NCBI GenBank assembly: GCA_024460105.1
Contig: JANFXS010000002.1
Span: 310,001 to 374,000, forward strand
Direction of reading: 5' to 3'
Origin: Anaerotignum faecicola
GTDB lineage: Bacteria > Bacillota > Clostridia > Lachnospirales > Anaerotignaceae
Length of the DNA: 64,000 nt
Within the stretch, counting starts at the first letter, position 1. Each line of letters opens with the position of its first letter. Shown here piece by piece: positions 52,749 through 62,032 of this stretch. The notes under the pieces are model-generated. The model was not told where the DNA came from. It searched no databases and saw nothing but the letters and a program-made list of their open reading frames with translations. The translations under genes and the position numbers were made by a program.

Positions 52749-53612
52749 TTACTTTCTCTTATTAAGCGGATTAATCCTAGCGGCCGCTATTTTTAGGAAT
52801 ATAACCGAAAATACAAGTTCGGCAATAATATTTACAATCCATATCGGCACAATGGCAGCCGTTCCAGATCCGTAGTTATATATAAGCTGGGAAAATATTC
52901 CCGTGCCCAGCTGACTGTCAACAAGAGAGAAAAATCCTGCCGCCGGGTTTAAGAACATCGTGCCGTAAAACGCTTTTATACTAAAATAATCATAAAGTTC
53001 AAGATACCCTTGGATATATACGCCATGATATACAAGTAAAAGAATCCATGTTCCGAAACAAAGAAAACCTGTTATGATATAAACTACAATCATTGAAACT
53101 ATCGTTTTTTTGTACACAGACGAAAACATAATCGACATCGATCCGACAAAACAGCTTGTTGCAAGCACAAATCCCGTCATTACCAATATATCCGTAATCT
53201 TAACGCCGCCGAAATAAAACATAACCGCATATACGGGCATAGTAGCAATTATTAGAAGCAGTATAATTCCTATCCCGCTTACAAGCTTTCCGAACACTAT
53301 GGAAAACGGCTTCATTTTTGTTACAATAAGCAGATCCAGCGTCTGGCGTTCTCTTTCCCCGCTTATGCTCCCTGATGTAAGGGCGGGGGTAATTATAAGG
53401 ATCGCTCCAAACTGAAAGCCCGATAGCAGAGCATAAAGCGCGATCACTGATTTAGGGTCAAAACCGCTGTATACAGACGACCACATAGATACCTTCAAAA
53501 ACAGGTATGAAACGCCGGCTATAAATCCAACGTATAAACATATTACCAAAAATATTTTCCAACTTCTTAAAGAAGTCCGGGCTTCACGCCTTAATATCGG
53601 ATTTAGCATCAT
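52749..53612 (-). CDS. ABC-2 type transporter permease
   Basis: A 287-residue protein with six hydrophobic segments. It starts NPILRREARTSLRSWKIF and contains TSGSISGERERQTLDLLIVTKMKPFSIVFGKLVSG, the typical NosY/GldF-like ABC-2 permease signature. The conserved cytoplasmic Glu-Arg motif couples to the ATPase encoded just upstream, which it overlaps by 29 bp. The cargo is unknown; in related clusters the pair helps assemble envelope proteins (inference). Confidence 0.9.
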   Translation of the reverse strand: MMLNPILRREARTSLRSWKIFLVICLYVGFIAGVSYLFLKVSMWSSVYSGFDPKSVIALYALLSGFQFGAILIITPALTSGSISGERERQTLDLLIVTKMKPFSIVFGKLVSGIGIILLLIIATMPVYAVMFYFGGVKITDILVMTGFVLATSCFVGSMSIMFSSVYKKTIVSMIVVYIITGFLCFGTWILLLVYHGVYIQGYLELYDYFSIKAFYGTMFLNPAAGFFSLVDSQLGTGIFSQLIYNYGSGTAAIVPIWIVNIIAELVFSVIFLKIAAARINPLNKRK

Positions 53613-54534
53613 TTTGTCCGCCTCCCGTTATCTCCATAAATATTTCTTCAAGGTTGCCTTCTCTTTCCCTAAATGAAAGTATCGGTATGCCGCCTGTTAC
53701 AAGCTCTTTAAGTATAGCGGCAAGCCTTGCGTCGTCTCCTTCAAAATCGATCTCTACGGTATCGTTGTTTTCCGTTATGGCGCAAATATCAGGAAGTTCC
53801 TTTAAAATTCCCACAAGCCCCGCCATATTTTCAAACGGTTTAATTTCAATGCGGCGTTTTTTGCTTAACATACGCATTATTTGCTGTACTGTGCCCTGAG
53901 CTTTCATAACGCCTTTGTCTATTATCCCTATTTCCGTACACATTTCGGCAAGCTCCGGCAATATATGGGAACTTATTATAATTGTTTTGCCCATGGAGCC
54001 GAGATTTTTCAGTATTTCTTTAAGTTCAACCCTCGCCCTTGGATCAAGTCCGCTTGCCGGCTCGTCAAGCAGCAGTATTTCGGGATCATGTATAAGGCTC
54101 CTTGCAAGGCAGAGCCTCTGCTTCATTCCCCTTGAAAGGGAATCGACATAGAAATCTTTTTTTTCTGTAAGGTCCACCAGTTCAAGCAATCCGTCTATAA
54201 GAGCGGGCCTTTTGCTGTACGGTATATAGTATGTTCCGGCGTAAAAGTCCATGTATTCGCTCACTTTAAGATTATCGTATACGCCGAAAAAGTCCGGCAT
54301 ATATCCCATTTTTTCTTTTAAGAGCTTTTTGTCTTTTACAACGTCAAGCCCGTCTATTAAAATGCTTCCGCTTGTAGCGCCCAAAAGCCCTGCCATTATC
54401 TTCATGGTAGTGGTTTTTCCGGCCCCGTTAGGGCCTACAAAACCGAAAACAGCGCCTTTTTCTATTTTAAAAGACAAGTTGTTTACAGCCGTAAACTTGC
54501 CGTAAGACTTCACAAGGCCGTTAATTTCCAGCAT
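53584..54534 (-). CDS. ABC transporter ATP-binding protein
   Basis: A 316-residue ATPase of the CcmA/GldA type. Walker A GPNGAGKTTTMKI (near 34-46), Q-loop MGYMPDFFGVY, signature LSRGMKQRL and Walker B ILLLDEPASGLDPRAR are intact, with the switch His in ISSHIL. A C-terminal extension of about 95 residues after the core is common in this class. AAAGGGGGAA precedes the ATG. It overlaps the upstream membrane-protein gene by 14 bp and the permease by 29 bp. Confidence 0.93.
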   Translation of the reverse strand: MLEINGLVKSYGKFTAVNNLSFKIEKGAVFGFVGPNGAGKTTTMKIMAGLLGATSGSILIDGLDVVKDKKLLKEKMGYMPDFFGVYDNLKVSEYMDFYAGTYYIPYSKRPALIDGLLELVDLTEKKDFYVDSLSRGMKQRLCLARSLIHDPEILLLDEPASGLDPRARVELKEILKNLGSMGKTIIISSHILPELAEMCTEIGIIDKGVMKAQGTVQQIMRMLSKKRRIEIKPFENMAGLVGILKELPDICAITENNDTVEIDFEGDDARLAAILKELVTGGIPILSFREREGNLEEIFMEITGGGQNDAKSDIKA

Positions 54535-57091
54535 CTGTTTTTCCCCCTTTCAATCCTATGCTCGGAATCTGAAGCTCCGCATCGTCAACGCCTTTAACTT
54601 TAAGCTTTATAATACCGCCTTCATCGGTATAGTCCGATACGTTTTCGTAGAAATCGTCTCCTATTTCCTCCCAATCCTGCATTTTCACGTTAAAAATCAT
54701 CGGACTGCCTTCCATCATATTGCTTACAGGCCATGAAACAGAAAATGCATCCGCAAATTCCGGTACATAAAAATCAGCGTACACTTCCCCTGCCGGATAA
54801 ACATATATATATTCGCTGAAACCTCCGTAACTTCCTCTGCCACATTCAAATCCGTCCTCGTCAAGTATGCTTAAAGGCTCAATAAATCCGGCCGGTATTT
54901 CCCAATCTTCCGAAAGAGAATATTTAACGGGCGCTTCCATAACAAATACGTTATTCCATTCTTCATTAACTTCCCTTCCGTTAATATATTTTCCCCCGCC
55001 CATAATTTCATCATTGTTAAATGCAAACAGCCTTAGATTTAAAGCTATCTCTTCATCGTTCATTGAATAACGGCTGAATGCCGCAGACTCCGAATAATCC
55101 ATTAAAAGCCTTGTTTGCAGCCATTTTGAAAAAATTTCTTCCTTTGAAACGGACGGATCATAATAGTCCACTCCAAAAATCTGCTTCATGGTATCGTACA
55201 AATCATATGTATAAGCCTGTTCAGTTTCGGCACAGTTTATTTCGACAGTTTCCCCTGCCAGGCAATCGCCGATAAGTGCATACCCGCCTTTCATTTCAAG
55301 CACAACGTCATAAAAATCGACATTGCTTGTATTGGTAACAACGCCTTTATATGTTTTGCCGTCAAAATCCACATCGGCAGTAAGCGCCCCTCCCATATCT
55401 ATATTTTTCTTTATCGAAAACTTGTTTGTATCCCACATAGATGAATTGAAAAAAGTTAAATCAGCCCGGTTGGCTTCCGCATTTACTTTAACCTTACAAA
55501 TTTCTTCCGCCGTATCGCCGCCGCTGTATCCATAATAGTACGGATCGGTAAATGTCGAAACCGAAACGCTTTCTTCGGCGGTAAAATTGACGTTGCCGCC
55601 GCTTCCCGATTTAATTCCGGCATATATGGTTGCTTCCGCCGCCGGCAGTCCGCTTTCAAGCTTTATCTCCGAAACAAAATTTGCAATGCCTTTTCTGTAA
55701 TAACTGCCGGAACCCAAGGCATAAACTCCGACGGTTACCATAACCGCCGTCACAGGGATAATAATCCACGCCTTTTCACGCTTATCTTTCTTTTTAAGAA
55801 CAATATAAATAACCGGACCTATAAGCAATATGTAAGCCGCTATTATCATGAACATAACCGAAAGCATGCTTCCTCCTTGAGGGGCAAACCTGTCGATATA
55901 ATTATAAGGCGGAGCGTAATTTGTATCATAATCATAACCGTTGTAATCCTCTTCAATGGAAAGGAGTTTCGGAACGGCAGACTTGTATATTAAATCATAA
56001 ACGGTTAAAATCCCTTCAATTTCTCTTATATCGGCGCCGCCCATATCAAAATTCAGCAAAACTGCGCAGCCGTCCCCTATTTCTTTTTTCTGGGCATACG
56101 GCATCGTTTCAAAAATATTGTTTCCTCCGTCAAGTTTAAGTCCGTTTACATTAATGGAACCGCTTTTTGCATCTATTCCCCCCGCAACTTCCATAACGGA
56201 CGCCGAAACGGCGTTTACATCCGTTTCGCCTTTAACGGTAAATATTCCGCCGAGGCCGTCGGTTGCTTTTTTCGCTCCCGCTCCGGCGCCTACGATAAGC
56301 GTACCGCCGCCAAATATCCATTCCTCAAGCGCTTCAAGCTGTTCCTCGTCTAAAGAACGCGTATTAAAATTGTTTATAATCAAAATCCTGAAATTATCCA
56401 ATACGGCCGCGTCCCGCGGGAATGTGTCTTTGTCCAAATATACTGTCTTAAAATGCTCCACGCCGTCATAATATTTTGTTTCTTCATTGTATATTGTATT
56501 AAGCTCCTCCAAATAACCGAGTTCTTCCGGCGTTTCGCTTAAAACGCCCGTCCATCTCATTTCGGGAGTTTTAGCAGAAACGCTGAAATTTTTAACGTAG
56601 ACGCTGCCGCCTTTCTCATCCGTAATGCTTACAGTAAAAAAACTTGATACAACCGGCACATAAGCGTTAATTTCAACCTCTTTTACGCCGCCTTTGTTTA
56701 TTTCAACAGGAACATAGTAAACCGAATATTCGCTTGGTCTCCAGCTGTCGTCATCATAATATGTATAAACTTTAATCTGGAGTTCCCCTTTCAGGTCTTC
56801 TCCGCTGTTAGAAACAATAAATCTGAAAGGAGTCTTTTTTTCCACTATATACTGGTTGTCAAACCCTATTTCAGCTTTAACGTCTATATAGCCCGGCAGC
56901 AGTTCCTTCGGCGCTCTGTTTTGGGAAACCGTTCCTTCCTCTACAGCAACTTCCTCCGCCGTCTGTGTCATAGCATATGCCTGCCCGCCGAAAAACGGAA
57001 CAAAAATACTTATAATAAGCGACAGTACCAATATAACCGCAAGCGCCGAAGCAAGAAGCTTTTTTCCTCCCCTGCCGTTTTTACTTTTCAT
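54521..57091 (-). CDS. Large exported membrane protein heading the VWA/ABC operon
   Basis: An 856-residue protein. A signal peptide or anchor (LLASALAVILVLSLIISIFVP, about 12-32) is followed by an exterior beta-rich part, a Rossmann-like region with ILIINNFNTRSLDEEQLEALE and EWIFGGGTLIVGAGAG (about 240-275), two membrane helices at about 420-440 and 450-470 with the basic turn KKKDKREK between, and a long exterior C-terminal half rich in Tyr and Glu. I do not recognise a specific family; the layout recalls DUF4350-type proteins that accompany ABC-2/VWA clusters. TTAGGAGGG lies before the ATG at 57091; an in-frame GTG 33 bp up overlaps that site and is rejected. Confidence 0.78.
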   Translation of the reverse strand: MKSKNGRGGKKLLASALAVILVLSLIISIFVPFFGGQAYAMTQTAEEVAVEEGTVSQNRAPKELLPGYIDVKAEIGFDNQYIVEKKTPFRFIVSNSGEDLKGELQIKVYTYYDDDSWRPSEYSVYYVPVEINKGGVKEVEINAYVPVVSSFFTVSITDEKGGSVYVKNFSVSAKTPEMRWTGVLSETPEELGYLEELNTIYNEETKYYDGVEHFKTVYLDKDTFPRDAAVLDNFRILIINNFNTRSLDEEQLEALEEWIFGGGTLIVGAGAGAKKATDGLGGIFTVKGETDVNAVSASVMEVAGGIDAKSGSINVNGLKLDGGNNIFETMPYAQKKEIGDGCAVLLNFDMGGADIREIEGILTVYDLIYKSAVPKLLSIEEDYNGYDYDTNYAPPYNYIDRFAPQGGSMLSVMFMIIAAYILLIGPVIYIVLKKKDKREKAWIIIPVTAVMVTVGVYALGSGSYYRKGIANFVSEIKLESGLPAAEATIYAGIKSGSGGNVNFTAEESVSVSTFTDPYYYGYSGGDTAEEICKVKVNAEANRADLTFFNSSMWDTNKFSIKKNIDMGGALTADVDFDGKTYKGVVTNTSNVDFYDVVLEMKGGYALIGDCLAGETVEINCAETEQAYTYDLYDTMKQIFGVDYYDPSVSKEEIFSKWLQTRLLMDYSESAAFSRYSMNDEEIALNLRLFAFNNDEIMGGGKYINGREVNEEWNNVFVMEAPVKYSLSEDWEIPAGFIEPLSILDEDGFECGRGSYGGFSEYIYVYPAGEVYADFYVPEFADAFSVSWPVSNMMEGSPMIFNVKMQDWEEIGDDFYENVSDYTDEGGIIKLKVKGVDDAELQIPSIGLKGGKTDAGN

Positions 57092-57178
57092 TACAAATGC
57101 CCTCCTAACTAAAAATTTTTTCACATGTTTCAGTAAATTTATCGTTAATCTATATGTTTTAGTATAACATACTTTTAG

Positions 57179-57207
57179 TTGCTAATTTCATAAATTTGTA
57201 TTAAAAT
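57179..57207 (+). promoter_or_regulatory. Promoter of the glycosyltransferase operon
   Basis: TTGCTA (57179-57184), 17-bp spacer and TAAAAT (57202-57207), 47 bp before the start codon. Confidence 0.6.
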
Positions 57208-57254
57208 TACTTTGAGTTATTCTTAAAAATCCCTTTAATAAAGGAGACTTAAAA

Positions 57255-58589
57255 TTGAATATTGGTTTATTTACAGACACATATTTCCCACAAATAAACG
57301 GCGTTGCTACTTCAACATTCACGCTTGCCAAAAACCTCAGGGCCATGGGCCATAACGTATATATATTTACCCCTCAAGATCCAAAAAATAAGGATCAGAA
57401 CGAAAAAGACGTTATACGCATGCCCAGCATGCCGTGCATATTCGTACATCAATACCGTTTCGGGCTTCTGTATTCTCCGAAGGAGCTTGCTAAAATAACT
57501 AAACTCAAACTTGACATAATACACACACAGACTGAATTCTCACTCGGCATGTTTGGCAAAACCCTTTCAAAAGTTTTGGGCATACCGATGGTACACACAT
57601 ACCACACTATGTATGAAGACTATGTCCACTACATTGTCAACGGCGCGCTTATAACGCCGAATATGGCCCATTCGTTCAGCAGGCTTTTCTGCAACTTTGC
57701 TTCAAATATTGTCGCACCGACAGAAAAAGTTAAGGATTCATTAATTGAGTACGGTGTTACAAAGCCTATCCACGTTATACCTACAGGCATAAACATAAGC
57801 AAATTCAGAAAAGGCAATTATCCTCACGAAGAAACCGTAACGCTCCGCAATTCAATGGGGCTTGGCGAAAACGATAAAATAATACTTGTTCTCGGAAGAA
57901 TCGCAAAAGAAAAAAGCATTGACACAGTTATTAAGGCTATGCCGTACGTTTTTGAAAAAGAAAAAAAAGCCAAACTCCTTATAGTCGGCGACGGCCCATA
58001 CAGAAAAAATCTCGAACACCTCGCAAAAGAGCTTAAAATCGAAGACAAAGTTATATTTGCCGGAGCAAAGCCTTGGGATGAAATAGGCAGGTATTATCAA
58101 CTCGGCAACGTTTTTGTAAGCGCATCCATATCCGAAACGCAGGGCCTAACATTTGTTGAAGCAATGGCGGCGGGGCTTCCGGTGGTGGCAAAAAAAGACG
58201 ACTGTTTGAAAGGCGTTATCGAAGACGGCAAAACGGGAATTGTATTCAGCGATGACAGCGAACTGCCGCACAAGATATTGGAAATACTTGAAAATACGGA
58301 ATTAAGGGATATTCTTTTATCTCATGGCAGCAATTTTTCCGAATCCCTTTCGGAAGAAACTTTTGCCAAAAATATAGAAGCGCTTTATAAAAAAACGCTT
58401 CTGGAAAATCCTGTTTCGCACGCCCATTTCCAATCTACAAAACGAGCCGTAAACTCTATATTCCGTATGGCGGAATATGAATATATTAAAATAAAAAGCG
58501 TTAACCGCAAAATAACGAAAATAGCTTTAAACCCGGCAAAAGCCGTTAAAGAATATATTGAAAAGAACGAAAACGGAGGTAATCAATAA
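57255..58589 (+). CDS. Glycosyltransferase family 4 (diacylglycerol glucosyltransferase-like)
   Basis: A 444-residue GT-B enzyme. MNIGLFTDTYFPQINGVATS, HTQTEFSLGMFG, PMVHTYHTMYEDYVHYI and the C-terminal ISETQGLTFVEAMAAGLPVV are typical of GT4 enzymes that glucosylate diacylglycerol in Firmicutes; the E-x7-E region in SETQGLTFVEAM is complete. A basic C-terminal segment could touch the membrane. The start is TTG at 57255 with AAAGGAGA upstream; residue 2 onwards matches the family. It overlaps the next gene by one base (TAATG). Confidence 0.88.
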   Translation: MNIGLFTDTYFPQINGVATSTFTLAKNLRAMGHNVYIFTPQDPKNKDQNEKDVIRMPSMPCIFVHQYRFGLLYSPKELAKITKLKLDIIHTQTEFSLGMFGKTLSKVLGIPMVHTYHTMYEDYVHYIVNGALITPNMAHSFSRLFCNFASNIVAPTEKVKDSLIEYGVTKPIHVIPTGINISKFRKGNYPHEETVTLRNSMGLGENDKIILVLGRIAKEKSIDTVIKAMPYVFEKEKKAKLLIVGDGPYRKNLEHLAKELKIEDKVIFAGAKPWDEIGRYYQLGNVFVSASISETQGLTFVEAMAAGLPVVAKKDDCLKGVIEDGKTGIVFSDDSELPHKILEILENTELRDILLSHGSNFSESLSEETFAKNIEALYKKTLLENPVSHAHFQSTKRAVNSIFRMAEYEYIKIKSVNRKITKIALNPAKAVKEYIEKNENGGNQ

Positions 58590-59776
58590 TGATATCAGAT
58601 AAAATGCAGACCTTTGTATCAGGAAGTTCGGCAGTAAGGGCCATGTTTGAAGAAGGCAAAAAAATGGCCGCTGAATACGGCGCTGAAAACGTATATGATT
58701 TCAGCCTTGGCAATCCGAGCGTCGAAGCCCCGAAATCCGTAAAAAACGCCGTTATAAAAGTTCTAGAAGAAACAAGCCCGAATATCCTTCACGGCTATCC
58801 CAACAACCTTGGCTTTGAAGACGTGCGCCTTGCGCTTGCCCTTCAATGCAATAAACTCCACGGCACTGATTATAATGAAAACAATATTGTCATGACTACC
58901 GGAGCGGCCGCCGCTTTGAATATAATATTAAAAAGCATTATAAACCCGGGAGACGAAGTGGTTGTATTCGCCCCATATTTCGGCGAATACAGGGCTTACG
59001 CCGGCAACTATGACGGAAAAATTGTAGAAATATCGCCAAACAAAGAAACTTTCCAGCCAAATCTTGAAGAATTTGAGAAAAAGCTTACGGAAAAGACAAA
59101 AGCCGTTATAATCAACACCCCTAATAACCCTACGGGCGTTATCTACTCGGCGGAAACTTTAACGAAGATCGGCGGTATTCTGAAAGCAAAAGAAGAAGAA
59201 ATTGGCCATCCAATTTATATCATAAGCGACGAGCCTTACAGGGAACTTTTCTACGGAGATTTTAATATACCTTTCGTGCCCGATTTCTACGACCATACGT
59301 TTATTGCATATTCATACAGCAAAAGCCTGTCCCTTCCGGGCGAAAGGATTGGTTATGTAACAATCCATGATAAAATTGACGGCTTTGAAGATATGGTTTC
59401 CGCACTCAGCTGTGCAAACCGTATCTCCGGCTTTGTAAATGCGCCTACACTTTGGCAGAAAGTCATACCTCACTGCCTTAACGAAAGTGTAGACGTATCA
59501 GTATACAAGAAAAATCTTGACGCTGTTATTGATATATTAACGGAATTGGGGTATGAATTTGTGCGTCCAGACGGAGCTTTTTATGTGTTCCCCAAAGCCC
59601 TTATAGACGACGACGTCGCCTTTTGCCAAGCCGCAAAAGAATTCCGCCTTCTTATAGTTCCCGGTTCATCATTCGGATGCCCCGGCTATTTCAGGATGGC
59701 GTACTGCGTACCTTATGAAACAATTATCAATTCCAAAGAAAGCTTCAAAGCTTTAAAAGAAAAATTTTCGAGGTAA
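58589..59776 (+). CDS. PLP-dependent class I/II aminotransferase
   Basis: A 395-residue fold-type I aminotransferase of the aspartate aminotransferase group. NTPNNPTGVIYS, IYIISDEPYRELFY and SYSKSLSLPGERIGY, with the PLP Lys in SYSKS, are present, and the C-terminal Arg for the substrate carboxylate is probably in GYFRMAYCVP. The amino donor and acceptor cannot be read from sequence; similar clostridial enzymes are annotated as aspartate or aromatic aminotransferases. GGAGG precedes the ATG. It lies between the GT4 gene and hisC. Confidence 0.9.
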   Translation: MISDKMQTFVSGSSAVRAMFEEGKKMAAEYGAENVYDFSLGNPSVEAPKSVKNAVIKVLEETSPNILHGYPNNLGFEDVRLALALQCNKLHGTDYNENNIVMTTGAAAALNIILKSIINPGDEVVVFAPYFGEYRAYAGNYDGKIVEISPNKETFQPNLEEFEKKLTEKTKAVIINTPNNPTGVIYSAETLTKIGGILKAKEEEIGHPIYIISDEPYRELFYGDFNIPFVPDFYDHTFIAYSYSKSLSLPGERIGYVTIHDKIDGFEDMVSALSCANRISGFVNAPTLWQKVIPHCLNESVDVSVYKKNLDAVIDILTELGYEFVRPDGAFYVFPKALIDDDVAFCQAAKEFRLLIVPGSSFGCPGYFRMAYCVPYETIINSKESFKALKEKFSR

Positions 59777-59781
59777 CCGAC

Positions 59782-60855
59782 ATGAATAAACCATTCAGCG
59801 ACAAACTGCGCGCCGTGGAGCCGTATACGCCCGGCGAACAAAGCAAAAACAATGATATTATAAAACTTAATGCAAATGAAAATCCATACCCGCCTTCTCC
59901 CAAAGTAATTGAAGCAATAAAGGGATTTGAAGCGGAAAAGCTCTGCCTTTATCCAAGCTCGTCCGCTTATGCGCTTACGGAGGCCCTTGCACAGTACCAC
60001 GGCCTTGACGTTAATCAAGTTTTTGTGGGAAACGGTTCCGATGAAGTTATTGCGTTAAGTTATCTCGCGTTTTTTAATTCGGACAAGCCGATATTTTTTC
60101 CCGATATTACATATTCGTTTTATCCCGTATGGTGCCGACTTTTCAACGTACCGTATGAAACAAAATCTGTTGACAAAAATTTTATAATTAACCCAAAGGA
60201 CTATTATTCCGCTAACGGCGGCGTTATTCTTCCAAATCCGAACGCCCCCACCGGCATAAGCGAAGGCCGCGGATTTATAGAAGATATATTGGATCACAAC
60301 AGGGACGTTATAGTTATAATAGACGAGGCCTATGTGGATTTCGGCGGATACAGCGCTATCGAGCTGATAAATAAATATGACAACCTGATAGTTGTGCAGA
60401 CGTTTTCAAAATCACGCTCGCTTGCGGGAATGAGAATCGGAGCCGCATTCGGCAGCGCTGAACTTATAAGCCTTTTAAAGGCCGTTAAAAACTGCTATAA
60501 TTCATACCCTATCGACAGCGTGGCCATTGCGGCAGGTGTAGCGTCAGTAGAAGACGACGCTTATTTTAAAAATACGATTAACAAGGTTATTCGCACAAGG
60601 GAACGGTTTTCACAGGAACTAAAAGGACTTGGATTTACTGTTTTTCCATCCCATTCAAACTTTGTTTTCGCTTCAAAGCCGGATGTAAATGCAAAATCCC
60701 TGTTTGAAGCCGCAAAGAAAGAAAATATTTATATAAGGTATTTCGATCTTCCTCGTATAGACAACTTCCTTCGAATAACAATCGGCACCGACGAGCAAAT
60801 GGATATATTTCTTAACTTTATCAAAAGGTATTTATCGTCACTGTCAGGCTGTTAA
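59782..60855 (+). CDS. hisC: HisC-type aminotransferase (histidinol-phosphate aminotransferase)
   Basis: A 357-residue fold-type I aminotransferase. LNANENPYPPSPKV, LCLYPSSSAYALTEALA, VFVGNGSDEVIALSYLAF, VIIDEAYVDFGGYS and the PLP Lys motif TFSKSRSLAGMRIGAAFG match HisC. There are no other his genes beside it, so it may have a broader role such as aromatic aminotransfer. It starts 5 bp after the upstream aminotransferase with GAGGT as ribosome site and ends before a terminator. Confidence 0.88.
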   Translation: MNKPFSDKLRAVEPYTPGEQSKNNDIIKLNANENPYPPSPKVIEAIKGFEAEKLCLYPSSSAYALTEALAQYHGLDVNQVFVGNGSDEVIALSYLAFFNSDKPIFFPDITYSFYPVWCRLFNVPYETKSVDKNFIINPKDYYSANGGVILPNPNAPTGISEGRGFIEDILDHNRDVIVIIDEAYVDFGGYSAIELINKYDNLIVVQTFSKSRSLAGMRIGAAFGSAELISLLKAVKNCYNSYPIDSVAIAAGVASVEDDAYFKNTINKVIRTRERFSQELKGLGFTVFPSHSNFVFASKPDVNAKSLFEAAKKENIYIRYFDLPRIDNFLRITIGTDEQMDIFLNFIKRYLSSLSGC

Positions 60856-60906
60856 CCGATTAACGTCCAAACGGCTAAAATTTAAAAAATTAAATCCGCC
60901 AAAAGT

Positions 60907-60955
60907 AAAATGCGCCTGTGGAAAATACATTATTTTCCGCACAGCGCATTTTCTT
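60907..60955 (+). terminator. Terminator after hisC
   Basis: AAAATGCGCCTGTGGAAAAT (60907-60926) and ATTTTCCGCACAGCGCATTTT (60932-60952, split as two parts) pair with small bulges; CTTT follows. Confidence 0.75.
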
Positions 60956-60986
60956 TAAAAGCTTTAATATATTTTTTCATAATTAT

Positions 60987-61145
60987 TCCTTCAATTTGAC
61001 ATACACGGTAAAAAACGGCATTAGCGGCATAACATATGAGTCAAAAGCCTTTGACGACGTTTCGGCCGCGTCTCATACTTTTTCCTTGCTTTTAAACCTC
61101 CGACACTGTTCTCAACCGTGTATGCCCTTGTAAACTGAAGGTAAC
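60987..61145 (+). repeat. Dispersed structured repeat, copy 3 (short form)
   Basis: The right end ACCGTGTATGCCCTTGTAAACTGAAGGTAACATA (61115-61148, in parts) matches copy 1 closely, including TTGTAAACTGAAG-TAACATA. The left end CATACACGGT (60999-61008) is its exact complement, with the outer CCTTCAATTT a shortened form of CCTTCAGTTTAC. The interior is only about 100 bp, holds a small TATGAG/CTCATA hairpin and lacks most of the two arms, so it looks like a deleted derivative. Confidence 0.6.
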
Positions 61146-61359
61146 ATAAGAACAGAGAACTCTACCCGGCGGAGCATATGACCTGTAACCTGAAAGTAAA
61201 ATACCGTAAAATTCTTTAGTTAATATAAAAGTCAAATAAATCAAATCTTACCTGCGGGAACCGCATATTACACCGTTATTTACCTGTTATGCTGAAAACT
61301 TACTTTTCATGACTTCCATGCAGTTTCCTGCTAAACCAATGATTAATATGTCCAAGAAA

Positions 61360-61785
61360 TCAGTTTTCCGTTTCATAAACAATATTTCCTTCATAATAAA
61401 TCGAAATATTAAATTCTATCAAATCTTTCTTATCCGGTATCGACAAATAACCCGAATAATTTACTTGATTGTAACCATAAGTTTCATCAATAAATTCAAA
61501 AGTACATTGATTATACCGTTCTATAAAGTTTAAAAGTTCCATTTTTTCGCCGTCAAAATTTCCAAAACCGCCATTTGGACTTAAAATATAAACTTTGCAG
61601 CAATCAAAATCCACGTCCTCAATAATAACTGAGCCATTTACCTGTTTAAACGGCTCCCAGCACTCCACATAACCGTTCTCAAAATTAATCCTTAATGATT
61701 TTTTCCCTTCCTTTTCCATGCCGCACACCCTCATGTCGTGCAGGCTGTAAGGTATATTTGATTGAAATTTATATTTTACTTTCAT
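61360..61785 (-). CDS. Hypothetical protein of 141 residues
   Basis: A soluble-looking protein without signal peptide or membrane segment. It has aromatic- and Asp/Glu-rich text such as NFENGYVECWEPFKQVNG, DVDFDCCKVYILSPNGGFGNFDGEKMELLNF and DETYGYNQVNYSGYLSIPDKKDLIEFNISIYYEG, suggesting a compact alternating beta fold. GGGTGA lies before the ATG. I do not recognise a family. It is isolated between repeat copy 3 and a FAD oxidoreductase. Confidence 0.65.
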   Translation of the reverse strand: MKVKYKFQSNIPYSLHDMRVCGMEKEGKKSLRINFENGYVECWEPFKQVNGSVIIEDVDFDCCKVYILSPNGGFGNFDGEKMELLNFIERYNQCTFEFIDETYGYNQVNYSGYLSIPDKKDLIEFNISIYYEGNIVYETEN

Positions 61786-62032
61786 AACAAGTCACCCTTA
61801 TAAAAATATCGCTTAATTTATCGGCGTACATCAAAAATTAAACCGCTGATTTTCTAAAACAGCTATATCCCATCTAAAATATACTGCTTATTAACGTCTT
61901 TTTCAACACATTAACCGGATATCTGAAGGCTTTTTCATTTATTTCAAATAAGTTTTCATGTTCCAGAAAATTCATTCGGAACCATTACATAACATTTCTT
62001 TATTTCAAAAAGCATACCGTTATTTAAAACCG

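Larger units (their letters stand above)
60856..61359. other. Gene-free stretch with a terminator and a short repeat copy
   Basis: About 500 bp. It contains the hisC terminator (60907-60955) and repeat copy 3 (60987-61145). Near 61172-61192, CATATGACCTGTAACCTGAA loosely resembles another repeat end. The rest is AT-rich. Confidence 0.5.
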
